Source: Kibdelosporangium sp040675465
Lineage (GTDB): Bacteria > Actinomycetota > Actinomycetes > Mycobacteriales > Pseudonocardiaceae
DNA: 64,000 nt
Assembly (NCBI RefSeq): GCF_040675465.1
Contig: NZ_JBFAPA010000001.1
Location: forward strand, 1,116,001 to 1,180,000
Direction of reading: 5' to 3'
Position 1 is the first letter of the stretch. Every line of letters starts with the position of its first letter. Positions 41,372 through 50,246 of the stretch are shown piece after piece. A program made the translations under genes and the position numbers. A model generated the notes under the pieces. The model did not search any database, had not been told where the DNA came from, and worked only from the letters and a program-made list of their open reading frames with translations.

Positions 41372-44332
41372 TTAGGACACGGCGGCGAGGCGGGTCAGTT
41401 CGGCGACGTGCGCGACTGTGGGCCGGCGGATGATGTCCTGCATGTGGCTGGTCAGGACCTCCTCGCCGGTCGGGGCCAGCTCGCGGGCCACGGTGGCGAC
41501 CATGGTGATCAACGTGAGGGAGTTGCCGCCGAGGTCGTGGAAGTCGCTGCTGCTGTTGAGCAGGTCCACGTCGAGGTTCAGCACCTGCGCCCAGATCCGG
41601 GAGATGGCGCTCTCGGTCTCGTCGAGCGGCTCGGTGGGCGCGGCGGAACCGTTGCTCTCGAACGGGTCCGGCAGGTTCGCGACCGCGACCTTGCCGTTGA
41701 CGGTCCGCGGGATCTCGTCCACCGGCAGGATGTGCGACGGGATCATGTACACCGGCAGGGTCTTTCCCAGGTGCTGGCGCAGGTCCTCTGTGTCCACTGT
41801 AGACGATGTGACCACGTACCCGACGAGGGTCTTCTCGGTGTGCCCCGGACGCATCCGCGGGATCACCACGGCGGCGGCGACCGACGGGTGGTCTTCCAAC
41901 GTCAGGGCGATCTCGGCGGGTTCGATCCGGTGGCCGTGCACCTTCACCTGGTCGTCGATCCGGCCCGCGCACTCCAGCTCACCCGAGGGCAGGACCTGCA
42001 CGATGTCACCCGTCCGGTACGCGCGGGTGCCATCGGCCATGTACACGAACCGTTGCCGCGTCAGGTCCGTGCGCCCGCGGTAACCGCGCGCCAGCTGGAT
42101 TCCGCCCAGGTACAGTTCGCCGCTTTCCCCGGGCGCCACGAACCGGCGCTCGCTGTCCAGCACGTACATGCTGACCCCGTCGAACGGCACTCCGATGGGG
42201 ACAGTCGCGCCGTCGTCAAGCTTCCCGTTGAACACATGATGGCTCACCGCGATGGTGGCCTCGGCCGGCCCGTACAGGTTGATCACCTTGCAGCGCGGGC
42301 CGAACAGCTCCTGCGCCCGCACCGCGAGCGACCGCTTGAACTGCTCACCGATCACCAGCAGCGCACGGACGTCGTTGCCGGGCTTGAGTTCCAGGCGCGT
42401 GATCAGGTCCAGATGGGACGGTGTCAACGCGATCACGTTGGCGCCCGCGTCGAAAACCTCCTGCAGGCTCAGGTGGTTGAGGTCGTCACGCATCAGCAAC
42501 AGCGTGCCGCCCACCAGGAACGGCAGGATCAGCGAGATCTCGGCGACGTCGAACGACATCGAGCACAGCAGTGGCATCCGCGCCGACGCGTCGATGCCGT
42601 GCTCACGCGTCGCCCAGACCGCGTAGTTGCTGAGGCTGCGGTGCTCGATCTCGACGCCCTTGGGCTTGCCGGTCGACCCGGACGTGTACACGACGTACGC
42701 CAGATCGGACGGCTGGGGCAGGGTTTCCTGCACCGGCGGCTGAACGAGGTAGTCGAGGTCCTCCAGGACGATCCGTTCGCACCCGGAGGGGAGTTCCCTT
42801 TCGTGGTGCGGTTTTCCGACCAGGCACAGCGGGGCTTGCGCGTCCTCCAGGTAGTTCTGGATGCGGCCGTCGGGGTGTTTGGTGTCCATCGGCAGGTACG
42901 CGGCGCCGGCCATCAGCACGCCCCACGCGCCCGCGATCGCGTTCACCGAACGGTCCGCGAGCAACCCGACCACGTCGTCCCTGCCGATCCCGCGCTCCTT
43001 CAACGCGGCCGCGACGACCCGGGCATAGTGGTCCAGCTCGGCGTAGCTGACGTCGCCTTCGGGCCCGGAAATGGCCACAGCGTGCGGGTTCTTCGCGACT
43101 TGTGCGCGGAACTGCTTGACGATGTTGCACCCTGCGGGCACCTCGCCGCGTTGCTTGGGCTCGGCGGGCAGCAGGGTGCTGGCCTTCTGGTGCGCCATCG
43201 GCGAAAGCGACTCGCACAACGCGTCGAGCACGTCCTCGGTGCGCGTGCGCGACCCGGAGAACCAGGGCAGGGTCAGCTCGGTGCGGCCGTCGCTCTCCAC
43301 GATGTTCAGGCTCAGCGGGCTCGGCGGCGCGGGCGGGTCGAGCATGTAGATCGACACCGGCTCGAACTGCGCGGTGCCGAACTCGGCGCCGTCCACCCGG
43401 CCCAGGTTGCTGACGTTGGCGACGCCGGAGAACCGGTCGGTCTCCCGCATCCGGGTGTCCAGCTTCTTGATCATTCGGCGCAGCAGGGCCAGCGGCGCCA
43501 TCAGGATCTCCTTGCCCGGCGCGTGCACTGTGCCCTGACGCTCGCCGAGCACCTTCAGCAGCTGCTGATGCGTCTCCGCCCAGGTCTGCCCGGCCTTGAT
43601 GTCCAGCACCACCGTGATCGCCAGGTTCGACGTCGAGTCCAGGTCCGGGTGCAGCACACGCAGGTCCAGCGGCACGCTGACCTGGGCTTTCTCCAGGCCG
43701 GACAACTTGACCAGCTCGGTCGCCATCCGGGCGACGACCGCCGGGTACGTACCGTCGACCGTGCGGCGCAGCCACTCGAACTCGCCTCGCTCGGCCCGGG
43801 GTGGGATGCCCAGCAGCGACGGGACGGAGAACTCCTCGCCCTTGGTGTCGATCTGGTTCAGCAGTGGTTCCTCGAGGTCGAGGATGGTCCGGCGGGACTC
43901 GGTCCGGCTCAGTTCCTCACCACGCAGCGCGCGGAACACCGCCGCCGCCCACATCCGCAGGCCGCGTGCGTCGGTGACCGCGTGTGAGGCGCGGAACACG
44001 ACAGACGGGCCGTCCAGCAGCACGACCTCGCAGTACCTACCGTTGCGTGTGAGCGGTTCACGCAGGGCAGGGTGGTCGACGGGGTCGTTGCCCTCCGCGA
44101 TCCGCACCCGCGGCGGCACGCCCTCGTCGGACCAGTGGCTGCCGTGCCGGGCCAGCCGGGTGCCCGGATAGCTGTCCCCGGCCACCTCCACCGCGTGCCG
44201 CAGCTCGTCCAGCCCGACCCGGCCGACGCCGGTCACCACCAGGTTGAGAACCGGGGTGAGCGCGCGCGGGAAACCCAGATACCACCGTTCCAGTGGCGCG
44301 ACGCGCCGGGTGAAGCGTTTACCTGACGACAT
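41372..44332 (-). CDS. Single-module NRPS-like protein (C-A-T)
   Basis: A 986-residue protein with three parts. Residues 1-400 form a condensation/acyltransferase domain; its catalytic motif is SHAVTDARG (His117, Asp121), the HxxxDxxG form of PapA-type and wax-ester acyltransferases rather than HHxxxDG. Residues about 415-900 form an adenylation domain: YTSGSTGKPKG near 553, LYGPAEATIAV, YRTGDIV and the late NGKV lysine. FDVAEIS puts Asp at the amino-group-binding position, so an amino acid substrate is likely. The carrier domain has DLGGNSLTL with its phosphopantetheine Ser near 937. There is no thioesterase, reductase or second module, and no biosynthetic neighbour, so it may act with proteins encoded elsewhere. 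ATG at 44332 follows GAGGAGGT. Confidence 0.88.
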   Translation of the reverse strand: MSSGKRFTRRVAPLERWYLGFPRALTPVLNLVVTGVGRVGLDELRHAVEVAGDSYPGTRLARHGSHWSDEGVPPRVRIAEGNDPVDHPALREPLTRNGRYCEVVLLDGPSVVFRASHAVTDARGLRMWAAAVFRALRGEELSRTESRRTILDLEEPLLNQIDTKGEEFSVPSLLGIPPRAERGEFEWLRRTVDGTYPAVVARMATELVKLSGLEKAQVSVPLDLRVLHPDLDSTSNLAITVVLDIKAGQTWAETHQQLLKVLGERQGTVHAPGKEILMAPLALLRRMIKKLDTRMRETDRFSGVANVSNLGRVDGAEFGTAQFEPVSIYMLDPPAPPSPLSLNIVESDGRTELTLPWFSGSRTRTEDVLDALCESLSPMAHQKASTLLPAEPKQRGEVPAGCNIVKQFRAQVAKNPHAVAISGPEGDVSYAELDHYARVVAAALKERGIGRDDVVGLLADRSVNAIAGAWGVLMAGAAYLPMDTKHPDGRIQNYLEDAQAPLCLVGKPHHERELPSGCERIVLEDLDYLVQPPVQETLPQPSDLAYVVYTSGSTGKPKGVEIEHRSLSNYAVWATREHGIDASARMPLLCSMSFDVAEISLILPFLVGGTLLLMRDDLNHLSLQEVFDAGANVIALTPSHLDLITRLELKPGNDVRALLVIGEQFKRSLAVRAQELFGPRCKVINLYGPAEATIAVSHHVFNGKLDDGATVPIGVPFDGVSMYVLDSERRFVAPGESGELYLGGIQLARGYRGRTDLTRQRFVYMADGTRAYRTGDIVQVLPSGELECAGRIDDQVKVHGHRIEPAEIALTLEDHPSVAAAVVIPRMRPGHTEKTLVGYVVTSSTVDTEDLRQHLGKTLPVYMIPSHILPVDEIPRTVNGKVAVANLPDPFESNGSAAPTEPLDETESAISRIWAQVLNLDVDLLNSSSDFHDLGGNSLTLITMVATVARELAPTGEEVLTSHMQDIIRRPTVAHVAELTRLAAVS

Positions 44333-44478
44333 GTCCCCTTACCTCCTCATTCACCGGAGGCGAAGGTAGGCGCGCCGGTCCAGCGAATTCCCTGGACAAG
44401 CTGGGCGTTGCACTAGGAGACAGGCGGTGCGCGGCGTGCCACCCGGACGGCCGCTGGACGACACTGTGGTGGTAACAG

Positions 44479-44542
44479 TTGTCCACCGACCTGTGGATAG
44501 CGACCTGCGGTTTGTGGATAAGTCACCCATCCGTGTGGACAA
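44479..44542. promoter_or_regulatory. Cluster of four DnaA-box-like 9-mers
   Basis: TTGTCCACC (44479-44487, one mismatch), TGTGGATAG (44492-44500, one mismatch), TGTGGATAA (44513-44521, exact complement of TTATCCACA) and TGTGGACAA (44534-44542, exact complement of TTGTCCACA). The last three have the same orientation and start exactly 21 bases apart, two helical turns. This supports cooperative binding by DnaA, but no dnaA or dnaN is nearby. Confidence 0.55.
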
Positions 44543-44570
44543 CCAGGTTGCGACATGTGAGTGAATCTGG

Positions 44571-44591
44571 GTTGAGCGGAACAGACTCAAC
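44571..44591. promoter_or_regulatory. HAIR operator of clpB (HspR site)
   Basis: GTTGAGC, 7 bases, ACTCAAC: an HspR-type inverted repeat about 80 bases before the clpB start. It matches the sites before dnaK and places clpB in the HspR regulon. Confidence 0.85.
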
Positions 44592-44603
44592 TTTTCTGAC
44601 GTT
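44578..44603 (+). promoter_or_regulatory. Sigma-R/SigH-like promoter of clpB
   Basis: GGAAC (44578-44582), 18 bases, GTT (44601-44603). This fits the GGAAT-N18-GTT consensus of the actinobacterial thiol-stress/heat sigma factor. The -35 element lies inside the HAIR operator, so HspR would directly cover it. In mycobacteria clpB is known to be under both SigH and HspR. Confidence 0.65.
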
Positions 44604-44669
44604 GGGCATGGTGGACGCTCATGCGGAAAGCTGAGCAGGGGTGAATGACCACGCGTACTGAGGTGAGGG

Positions 44670-47249
44670 ATGGACGCTTTCAACCCGACCACGAAGACCC
44701 AGCAGGCGGTCTCCGCGGCGGTGCAGGCCGCTACCGTGGCCGGCAACCCGGATGTATCGGCGGCGCACCTGCTGGGTGCGTTGCTCGCGCAGGGAGACGG
44801 GCTGACCGCGCCCTTGCTGACCGCGGTCGGGGCCGATCCCAACGTCGTGCGCAAGGAGCTGGAGCTGATCGTCAACGGCCTGCCGTCGGCGACCGGCAGC
44901 ACGGTGTCCGCGCCGCAGCTGAACGCGGAGGCCGCCCGGAGCCTGCAGCAGGCGCAGAAGCTGGCCACCGAGATGGGCGACGAGTACGTCTCCACCGAGC
45001 ACGTGCTCTACGGGCTGGCGGCCGAGCGCGGCCGCGTCGGTGACCTGCTGCGCAGGCACGGCGCCACCAAGGACGCGCTGCGCGAGGCCTTCACCAAGGT
45101 CCGCGGCTCCGCCCGGGTGACCTCACCCGACCCCGAGGGCACATACCAGGCGCTGGAGAAGTACGGCGTCGACCTGACCGACCGCGCGCGCAAGGGCGAG
45201 CTCGACCCGGTGATCGGGCGCGACTCGGAGATCCGCCGCGTGGTGCAGGTGCTGTCCCGGCGGACCAAGAACAACCCGGTGCTGATCGGTGAGCCCGGGG
45301 TCGGCAAGACCGCGATCGTCGAGGGCCTGGCCCAGCGGATCGTCGCCGGTGACGTGCCGGAGTCGTTGCGCGGCAAGCGGGTCGTCTCGCTGGACCTGGG
45401 TTCGATGGTCGCCGGCGCCAAGTACCGCGGTGAGTTCGAGGAGCGGCTGAAGGCCGTCCTCAAGGAGATCACCGACTCGGCCGGCCAGGTCGTCACGTTC
45501 ATCGACGAGCTGCACACCATCGTCGGCGCGGGCGCGACCGGCGAGGGCGCGATGGACGCCGGCAACATGATCAAGCCGATGCTGGCCCGCGGCGAGCTGC
45601 GCATGGTCGGTGCGACCACGCTGGACGAGTACCGCGAGCACATCGAGAAGGACCCCGCTTTGGAGCGCCGGTTCCAGCAGGTGCTGGTCGGCGAGCCGTC
45701 GGTGGAGGACACCATCGGCATCCTGCGGGGCCTCAAGGACCGCTACGAGGTGCACCACGGTGTCCGGATCACCGACGCCGCCCTGGTCGGCGCCGCGACG
45801 CTGTCCGACCGGTACATCACCGCGCGGTTCCTGCCGGACAAGGCGATCGACCTGATCGACGAGGCCGCCTCCCGGCTGCGGATGGAGATCGACTCGCGGC
45901 CGGTGGAGATCGACGAGGTCGAGCGGGCCGTGCGCCGGCTCGAGATCGAGGAGATGGCCCTGGCCAAGGAGGAGGATCCCGCCTCCGCCCAGCGCCTGGC
46001 CGCGCTGCGCGCCGAGCTGGCCGAGAAGCGCGAGGCGTTGTCCGCGCTGACCGCCAGGTGGCAGAACGAGAAGGGCTCGATCGAGAAGGTCCGTGACCTC
46101 AAGGAGCAGCTGGAGCAGCTGCGCGGCGAGTCCGACCGGGCCGAGCGCGACGGTGACCTCGGCCGCGCGGCCGAGCTCCGCTACGGCCGGATCCCGGCAC
46201 TGGAGAAGGAACTGGAGACGGCCTCGGAGTCGACCAGGTCGGAGTCCGTGATGCTCAAGGAGGAGGTCGGCCCGGACGACGTCGCCGACGTGGTGTCCGC
46301 GTGGACCGGCATCCCCGCTGGGCGTCTGCTCGAGGGCGAGACCGCCAAGCTGCTGCGGATGGAAGACGCTCTTGCCCGCCGCGTTGTCGGCCAGGCCGAG
46401 GCCGTGCGGGTCGTGTCGGACGCCGTGCGGCGGACGCGGGCCGGTGTCGCCGACCCCGACCGGCCGACGGGTTCGTTCCTGTTCCTGGGCCCGACCGGGG
46501 TCGGCAAGACCGAGCTGGCCAAGGCGCTGGCGGAGTTCCTGTTCGACGACGAGCGGGCGATGATCCGGATCGACATGAGCGAGTACGCGGAGAAGCACTC
46601 CGTGGCTCGCCTGGTCGGTGCCCCACCCGGATACGTCGGCTACGACCAGGGCGGTCAGCTCACCGAGTCGGTGCGCCGGCGCCCATACAGCGTGGTGCTG
46701 CTCGACGAGGTCGAGAAGGCGCACCCGGACGTGTTCGACGTGCTGCTGCAGGTCCTCGACGACGGGCGGCTGACCGACGGCCAGGGCCGGACCGTGGACT
46801 TCCGCAACACCATCCTGGTGCTCACCTCGAACCTCGGCTCGCAGGCCATCGCGGACGCCACGCTGACCGAGCAGCAGCGCAAGGACGCCGTGCTGTCGGT
46901 GGTGCAACGCCACTTCAAGCCGGAGTTCCTCAACCGCCTGGACGACGTCGTGGTGTTCCACCAGCTGGCCACCGAGGAGCTGACCTCGATCGTGGACATC
47001 CAGGTGGACCGCCTGAGCCGCCGCCTGGCCCAACGCAGACTGACCCTCGACGTGACCCCGTCGGCCCGCGATTGGCTGGCGCTCAACGGGTTCGACCCCG
47101 TCTACGGCGCCCGGCCGCTGCGCCGCCTGGTGGCCTCGGCCATCGGCGACCAGCTCGCCAAGAAGCTGCTCGCAGGTGACATCCGCGACGGCGACAAGGT
47201 GACCGTCGACGTCCTCGACGACAGCTCAGGCCTCCAAGTCTCGGCCTGA
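44670..47249 (+). CDS. clpB: Disaggregase ClpB
   Basis: An 859-residue AAA+ chaperone that rescues aggregated protein together with DnaK. Order: N-terminal Clp domain (1-150), first ATPase with Walker A GEPGVGKTAIVEG near residue 207 and Walker B VTFIDELHTIVG, the middle coiled coil (about 400-525), and second ATPase with GPTGVGKTELAKALAEFLF near 607 and VVLLDEVEKAHPDVF. The D2 small domain closes with FDPVYGARPLRRLV. It is full length. ATG at 44670 follows GAGGTGAGGG. HspR and sigma-R/H control is indicated by the upstream sites, matching the chaperone operon at 29 kb. A strong terminator follows. Confidence 0.98.
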   Translation: MDAFNPTTKTQQAVSAAVQAATVAGNPDVSAAHLLGALLAQGDGLTAPLLTAVGADPNVVRKELELIVNGLPSATGSTVSAPQLNAEAARSLQQAQKLATEMGDEYVSTEHVLYGLAAERGRVGDLLRRHGATKDALREAFTKVRGSARVTSPDPEGTYQALEKYGVDLTDRARKGELDPVIGRDSEIRRVVQVLSRRTKNNPVLIGEPGVGKTAIVEGLAQRIVAGDVPESLRGKRVVSLDLGSMVAGAKYRGEFEERLKAVLKEITDSAGQVVTFIDELHTIVGAGATGEGAMDAGNMIKPMLARGELRMVGATTLDEYREHIEKDPALERRFQQVLVGEPSVEDTIGILRGLKDRYEVHHGVRITDAALVGAATLSDRYITARFLPDKAIDLIDEAASRLRMEIDSRPVEIDEVERAVRRLEIEEMALAKEEDPASAQRLAALRAELAEKREALSALTARWQNEKGSIEKVRDLKEQLEQLRGESDRAERDGDLGRAAELRYGRIPALEKELETASESTRSESVMLKEEVGPDDVADVVSAWTGIPAGRLLEGETAKLLRMEDALARRVVGQAEAVRVVSDAVRRTRAGVADPDRPTGSFLFLGPTGVGKTELAKALAEFLFDDERAMIRIDMSEYAEKHSVARLVGAPPGYVGYDQGGQLTESVRRRPYSVVLLDEVEKAHPDVFDVLLQVLDDGRLTDGQGRTVDFRNTILVLTSNLGSQAIADATLTEQQRKDAVLSVVQRHFKPEFLNRLDDVVVFHQLATEELTSIVDIQVDRLSRRLAQRRLTLDVTPSARDWLALNGFDPVYGARPLRRLVASAIGDQLAKKLLAGDIRDGDKVTVDVLDDSSGLQVSA

Positions 47250-47259
47250 CACCACAACG

Positions 47260-47293
47260 ACGGAGCCCGTGCCCGCGCACGGGCTCCGTTTCT
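47260..47293 (+). terminator. Terminator of clpB
   Basis: ACGGAGCCCGTGC (47260-47272) pairs with GCACGGGCTCCGT (47277-47289), a 13-bp perfect stem and a 4-base loop, followed by TTCT. It lies 10 bases after the clpB stop. Confidence 0.9.
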
Positions 47294-47419
47294 GTTCGGG
47301 CTGCTGCAGCGGCCCTCAGGATCTGGTCGTGCACGCGGAAATACGTCCGGATGGGGGCTGGCGACGTTGCGCACATCTGTGGGCCGGACTGTCGGTGGGC
47401 TCGCTTAGGGTGGGGGCTT

Positions 47420-47980
47420 GTGCCCGTTGATCAGAATCTGAAGGCCGAGCTCGCGCGGCTGGTGACCGAGCTGTCGGTTGTGCACGGCAAGGTGACGTTG
47501 TCCTCCGGCAAGCAGGCGGACTACTACGTCGACCTGCGGCGTGCGACGCTGCACCACGCGGCGGCGCCGTTGATCGGCAAGCTGCTGCGGCAGCTCACCG
47601 AGGACTGGAGTTATGTGGCCGCGGGCGGGCTGACCCTCGGCGCGGACCCGGTGGCGACCGCGATGATGCACGCGGCGGCGGCGCAGGGTGAGGTGCTCGA
47701 CGCGTTCGTGGTGCGCAAGGCCGCCAAGGAGCACGGCATGCAGCGGCGTATCGAGGGCATCGAGGTGGCCGGGCAGCGCGTGCTCGCCGTCGAGGACACC
47801 ACGACCACGGGCAAGAGCCCGTTGACCGCCGTCGAGGCGTTGCGGGAGGCCGGCGCGGAGGTCGTGGGCGTGGCCACCGTGGTGGACCGGGCCACCGGCG
47901 CCAAGGAGATCATCGAGGCCCAGGGCGTGCCCTACCGGAGCCTGCTCACTCTGGAGGACCTCGGCCTCACCGCCACGTGA
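47420..47980 (+). CDS. pyrE: Orotate phosphoribosyltransferase
   Basis: A 186-residue type I phosphoribosyltransferase of pyrimidine synthesis; it joins orotate and PRPP to give orotidine 5'-phosphate. The PRPP-binding loop is VLAVEDTTTTGKSPLTAV near residues 114-131, and SSGKQADYYVDLRRATL near 30-46 is the orotate-side signature. RKAAKEHGMQRRIEG is the flexible catalytic loop with its Lys and Arg residues. GTG at 47420 is preceded by AGGGTGGGGG; frame upstream reads into the clpB terminator region. It stands alone; other pyr genes are not in the window. Confidence 0.93.
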   Translation: MPVDQNLKAELARLVTELSVVHGKVTLSSGKQADYYVDLRRATLHHAAAPLIGKLLRQLTEDWSYVAAGGLTLGADPVATAMMHAAAAQGEVLDAFVVRKAAKEHGMQRRIEGIEVAGQRVLAVEDTTTTGKSPLTAVEALREAGAEVVGVATVVDRATGAKEIIEAQGVPYRSLLTLEDLGLTAT

Positions 47981-48037
47981 CCTGACTGTTGGGCGGCGTT
48001 GGGGGTTCCCGGCGCCGCCCGGCAGTAAGGTGATGTT

Positions 48038-48409
48038 GTGGCTGGTTTCTTAACCGGTGTGGTCGTGGCGGTGCACTTCGCCGCGCTGATCTACATCGGT
48101 TTGGGTGGCTTCCTGGCCTGGCGCTGGCCCAAGTCGATCTTCGTGCACATCTTCTTCGCGGCCTGGGGCGTGGCCATCAACACCGTGCCCGGCCTGCTGT
48201 GTCCGCTGACAACCGCGGAGGACTACCTACGGGCCCAACGGGGACTGGGGCCACTGCCGGGTGGGTTCAACGAGTACTACATCTACGACCATCTCATCCC
48301 GCGTAGCCTTTTGCCGGTGGTAGCAGTGGTAGCAGTCGTGCTTCTGGTGGTGTCCTACGTGGGCGTGTTCGTGTTGTGGCGCCGCCGGCGCGCGCTGGTC
48401 ACCCAGTGA
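48038..48409 (+). CDS. DUF2784 membrane protein
   Basis: A 123-residue protein with four hydrophobic segments (LTGVVVAVHFAALIYIGLGG, IFFAAWGVAINTVPGL, and two near the end of the chain including VVAVVAVVLLVVSYVGVFVL). The segment VPGLLCPLTTAEDYLRAQ is characteristic of DUF2784 proteins, small membrane proteins of unknown function. The GTG at 48038 and the GTGA overlap with the next gene (48406) suggest that it is co-transcribed with the SpoU methylase. No function is proposed. Confidence 0.8.
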   Translation: MAGFLTGVVVAVHFAALIYIGLGGFLAWRWPKSIFVHIFFAAWGVAINTVPGLLCPLTTAEDYLRAQRGLGPLPGGFNEYYIYDHLIPRSLLPVVAVVAVVLLVVSYVGVFVLWRRRRALVTQ

Positions 48410-49038
48410 ACCCGACGGAGTGGGTGTTCGGCGAACCGGTGGGTGTCGGTCCTTGGGAAGGGCCGTGGCCGGACGATCCGAAGTACGACCCGGAGCTGCT
48501 GCGAGACGGCGACCGGCGCAATGTGATGGACAAATACCGTTACTGGCGCCGGGATGCGGTGATCGAGGATCTCGATACCCGGAGGCACGATTTCCACGTC
48601 GCGATCGAGAACCTCCAGCACGACCACAACATCGGCACAGTGGTCCGGACCGCGAACGCGTTTCTGGCCAAAACCGTGCACATCGTCGGCCGCCGGAGGT
48701 GGAATCGGCGGGGCGCGATGGTGACTGACCGTTACCAGCACATCGAGCACCACGAGGATGTACACGATCTGGTGAAGCGCACCCCGGGGCTCACGCTCGT
48801 GGCGGTTGACAACACCCCGGGGGCGCAACGCCTGGAGACGGTCAAGCTGCCGCGCAACTGCGTGCTGCTGTTCGGCCAGGAAGGCCCTGGTCTCAGCGAG
48901 GAGGCCAGGCAGGCCGCGGAGATGGTGGTCTCGATCGCGCAGTTCGGATCGACCCGGTCGGTCAATGCCGGCGTCGCAGCGGGCATCGTGATGCACGCAT
49001 GGATCCGGGACCACGCCGATCTGTCCAGAGCCTGGTGA
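48406..49038 (+). CDS. SpoU/TrmH-family RNA methyltransferase
   Basis: A 210-residue SPOUT methyltransferase. Motif 1 is ENLQHDHNIGTVVRTANAFL, motif 2 is VLLFGQEGPGLSEEA and motif 3 is IAQFGSTRSVNAGVAAGIVMHAW, the knotted SAM site. These enzymes 2'-O-methylate a ribose in tRNA or rRNA. Motif 3 has SVN where many have SLN. GTG at 48406 overlaps the DUF2784 stop. The target nucleotide is not visible; a TrmH-like tRNA role or an rRNA role are both possible. Confidence 0.9.
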   Translation: MNPTEWVFGEPVGVGPWEGPWPDDPKYDPELLRDGDRRNVMDKYRYWRRDAVIEDLDTRRHDFHVAIENLQHDHNIGTVVRTANAFLAKTVHIVGRRRWNRRGAMVTDRYQHIEHHEDVHDLVKRTPGLTLVAVDNTPGAQRLETVKLPRNCVLLFGQEGPGLSEEARQAAEMVVSIAQFGSTRSVNAGVAAGIVMHAWIRDHADLSRAW

Positions 49039-49104
49039 CCTGATTACCCGAAGTGGGTGGACTGTCGCACTGGGGGGTACCTCGGAACCGATCCAGACCG
49101 CACC

Positions 49105-50229
49105 ATGGCGGGTATGGCTCATGAGCTGGTAGCGCCCTCACGTCTGTGGGCAGCGCGCGCTGCGGTGTCGGAGCTGGGTGTCCAGGCCAGGCACCTGCGA
49201 CGGCTGTGGGCCAGACCCGGCACGCTGCTGGGGGTCGACGGCTGGCCCGCGACTCGCGGCGAGCGCCTGTACCGGCGGTTCAACTACTGGGCCCATGCGC
49301 ATCTGATCGACTGCTTAGTGGACGCGCAGGAGCGCTACCCGAACCCGACCCGCCCGGCGACCATCCAACGAGTGATCCGAAGTGTCCGGGTTCGCAACGG
49401 CCGCAGGTGGACCAGCGACGACTACGGCGACGCAGCGTGGCTGGGCCTGGCTTTGCTGCGGGCGCGAAACGTGGTTCCGGTCGACAACGCCATAAAAGCC
49501 ATTACCTACCGGCTCCGCGACGCCTGGTCCGATCACGCGGGCGGCGGAATCTGGTCGCACGCCGGCGAGGATCTGAAAAGCGCGCGCGCCAACGGCCCCG
49601 CCACAATCTTCTTCGCCCGTACCGGAAGCCGCGCGGATCTGCACCGGGCCCGCGCGATGGCCGAATGGATGGAGGACTTCCTCCTCGACGAGACCAACGG
49701 CCTGCTGTGGTTCGGCCTGCACGTCACCATGGACGGCGAGATCCGCGAGATGGTGAAGGAGGCCTACACCTACATCCAGGGCGTGTACCTCGGGATCTGC
49801 CTCGAACTGGCCGCGGCCGGCGACCCCATCTGGGCCGAACGCGCCGAACGGACGATCATCGCCATCAGCGAGCACCTGGCCAACAACGGTGTTCTGCGCG
49901 GCCACGGAGGCGGCGACGGAGGCCTGTACGCAGGCATCCTCGCCCGCTACCTAGCCCTGGCGGCCCTGCGGCTCCCCGCCCTCACAGGCGCGTCGGTGAC
50001 CGCGTTGGCCGCACGCGAAACAGCCCAGCAACTCGTCATGACCAGCGCCGCCGCCGCATGGCGCAACCGCGCCGTCGGCCGGGGCGGCCCCCTCTACGGT
50101 CCAGATTGGACACTGCCGGCCCGGGTCCCCAGGTCACCGCGGCACGCCATCCCGGAACGCGAGCTGTCGGCGCAGCTGGGCGGCTGGATGGTGCTGGAAG
50201 CAGCCGCATTGCTCGAGCGATCCCGCTGA
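49105..50229 (+). CDS. GH76-like alpha-mannanase family protein
   Basis: About 374 residues of an alpha/alpha-barrel protein matching glycoside hydrolase family 76 (endo-alpha-1,6-mannanases). The catalytic aspartate pair appears in GRRWTSDDYGDAAWLGLALLRA, and later barrel segments include GGGIWSHAGEDLKSARANGP and EAYTYIQGVYLGICLEL. Usual members are secreted and cut mannan in cell envelopes; here no signal peptide or lipobox is seen, so it may act inside the cell. The start is uncertain: ATG at 49105 is used, ATG at 49114 and GTG at 49057 are alternatives, and none has a strong ribosome site. Neighbours give no pathway clue. Confidence 0.75.
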   Translation: MAGMAHELVAPSRLWAARAAVSELGVQARHLRRLWARPGTLLGVDGWPATRGERLYRRFNYWAHAHLIDCLVDAQERYPNPTRPATIQRVIRSVRVRNGRRWTSDDYGDAAWLGLALLRARNVVPVDNAIKAITYRLRDAWSDHAGGGIWSHAGEDLKSARANGPATIFFARTGSRADLHRARAMAEWMEDFLLDETNGLLWFGLHVTMDGEIREMVKEAYTYIQGVYLGICLELAAAGDPIWAERAERTIIAISEHLANNGVLRGHGGGDGGLYAGILARYLALAALRLPALTGASVTALAARETAQQLVMTSAAAAWRNRAVGRGGPLYGPDWTLPARVPRSPRHAIPERELSAQLGGWMVLEAAALLERSR

Positions 50230-50246
50230 CTCCGTAAGCTGCGCGT

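Larger units (their letters stand above)
44333..44669. other. Control region between the NRPS gene and clpB
   Basis: This 337-bp divergent gap holds the start of the NRPS gene on one side, a set of four DnaA-box-like 9-mers (44479-44542), the clpB HAIR operator (44571-44591) and a sigma-R/H-like promoter (44578-44603). A ribosome site, GAGGTGAGGG, lies just before the clpB ATG at 44670. Confidence 0.7.

Noticed and set aside
44479..44542. Replication origin
   Set aside because: Boxes are present, but dnaA, dnaN, rnpA and an AT-rich unwinding region are absent; recorded as a box cluster only.
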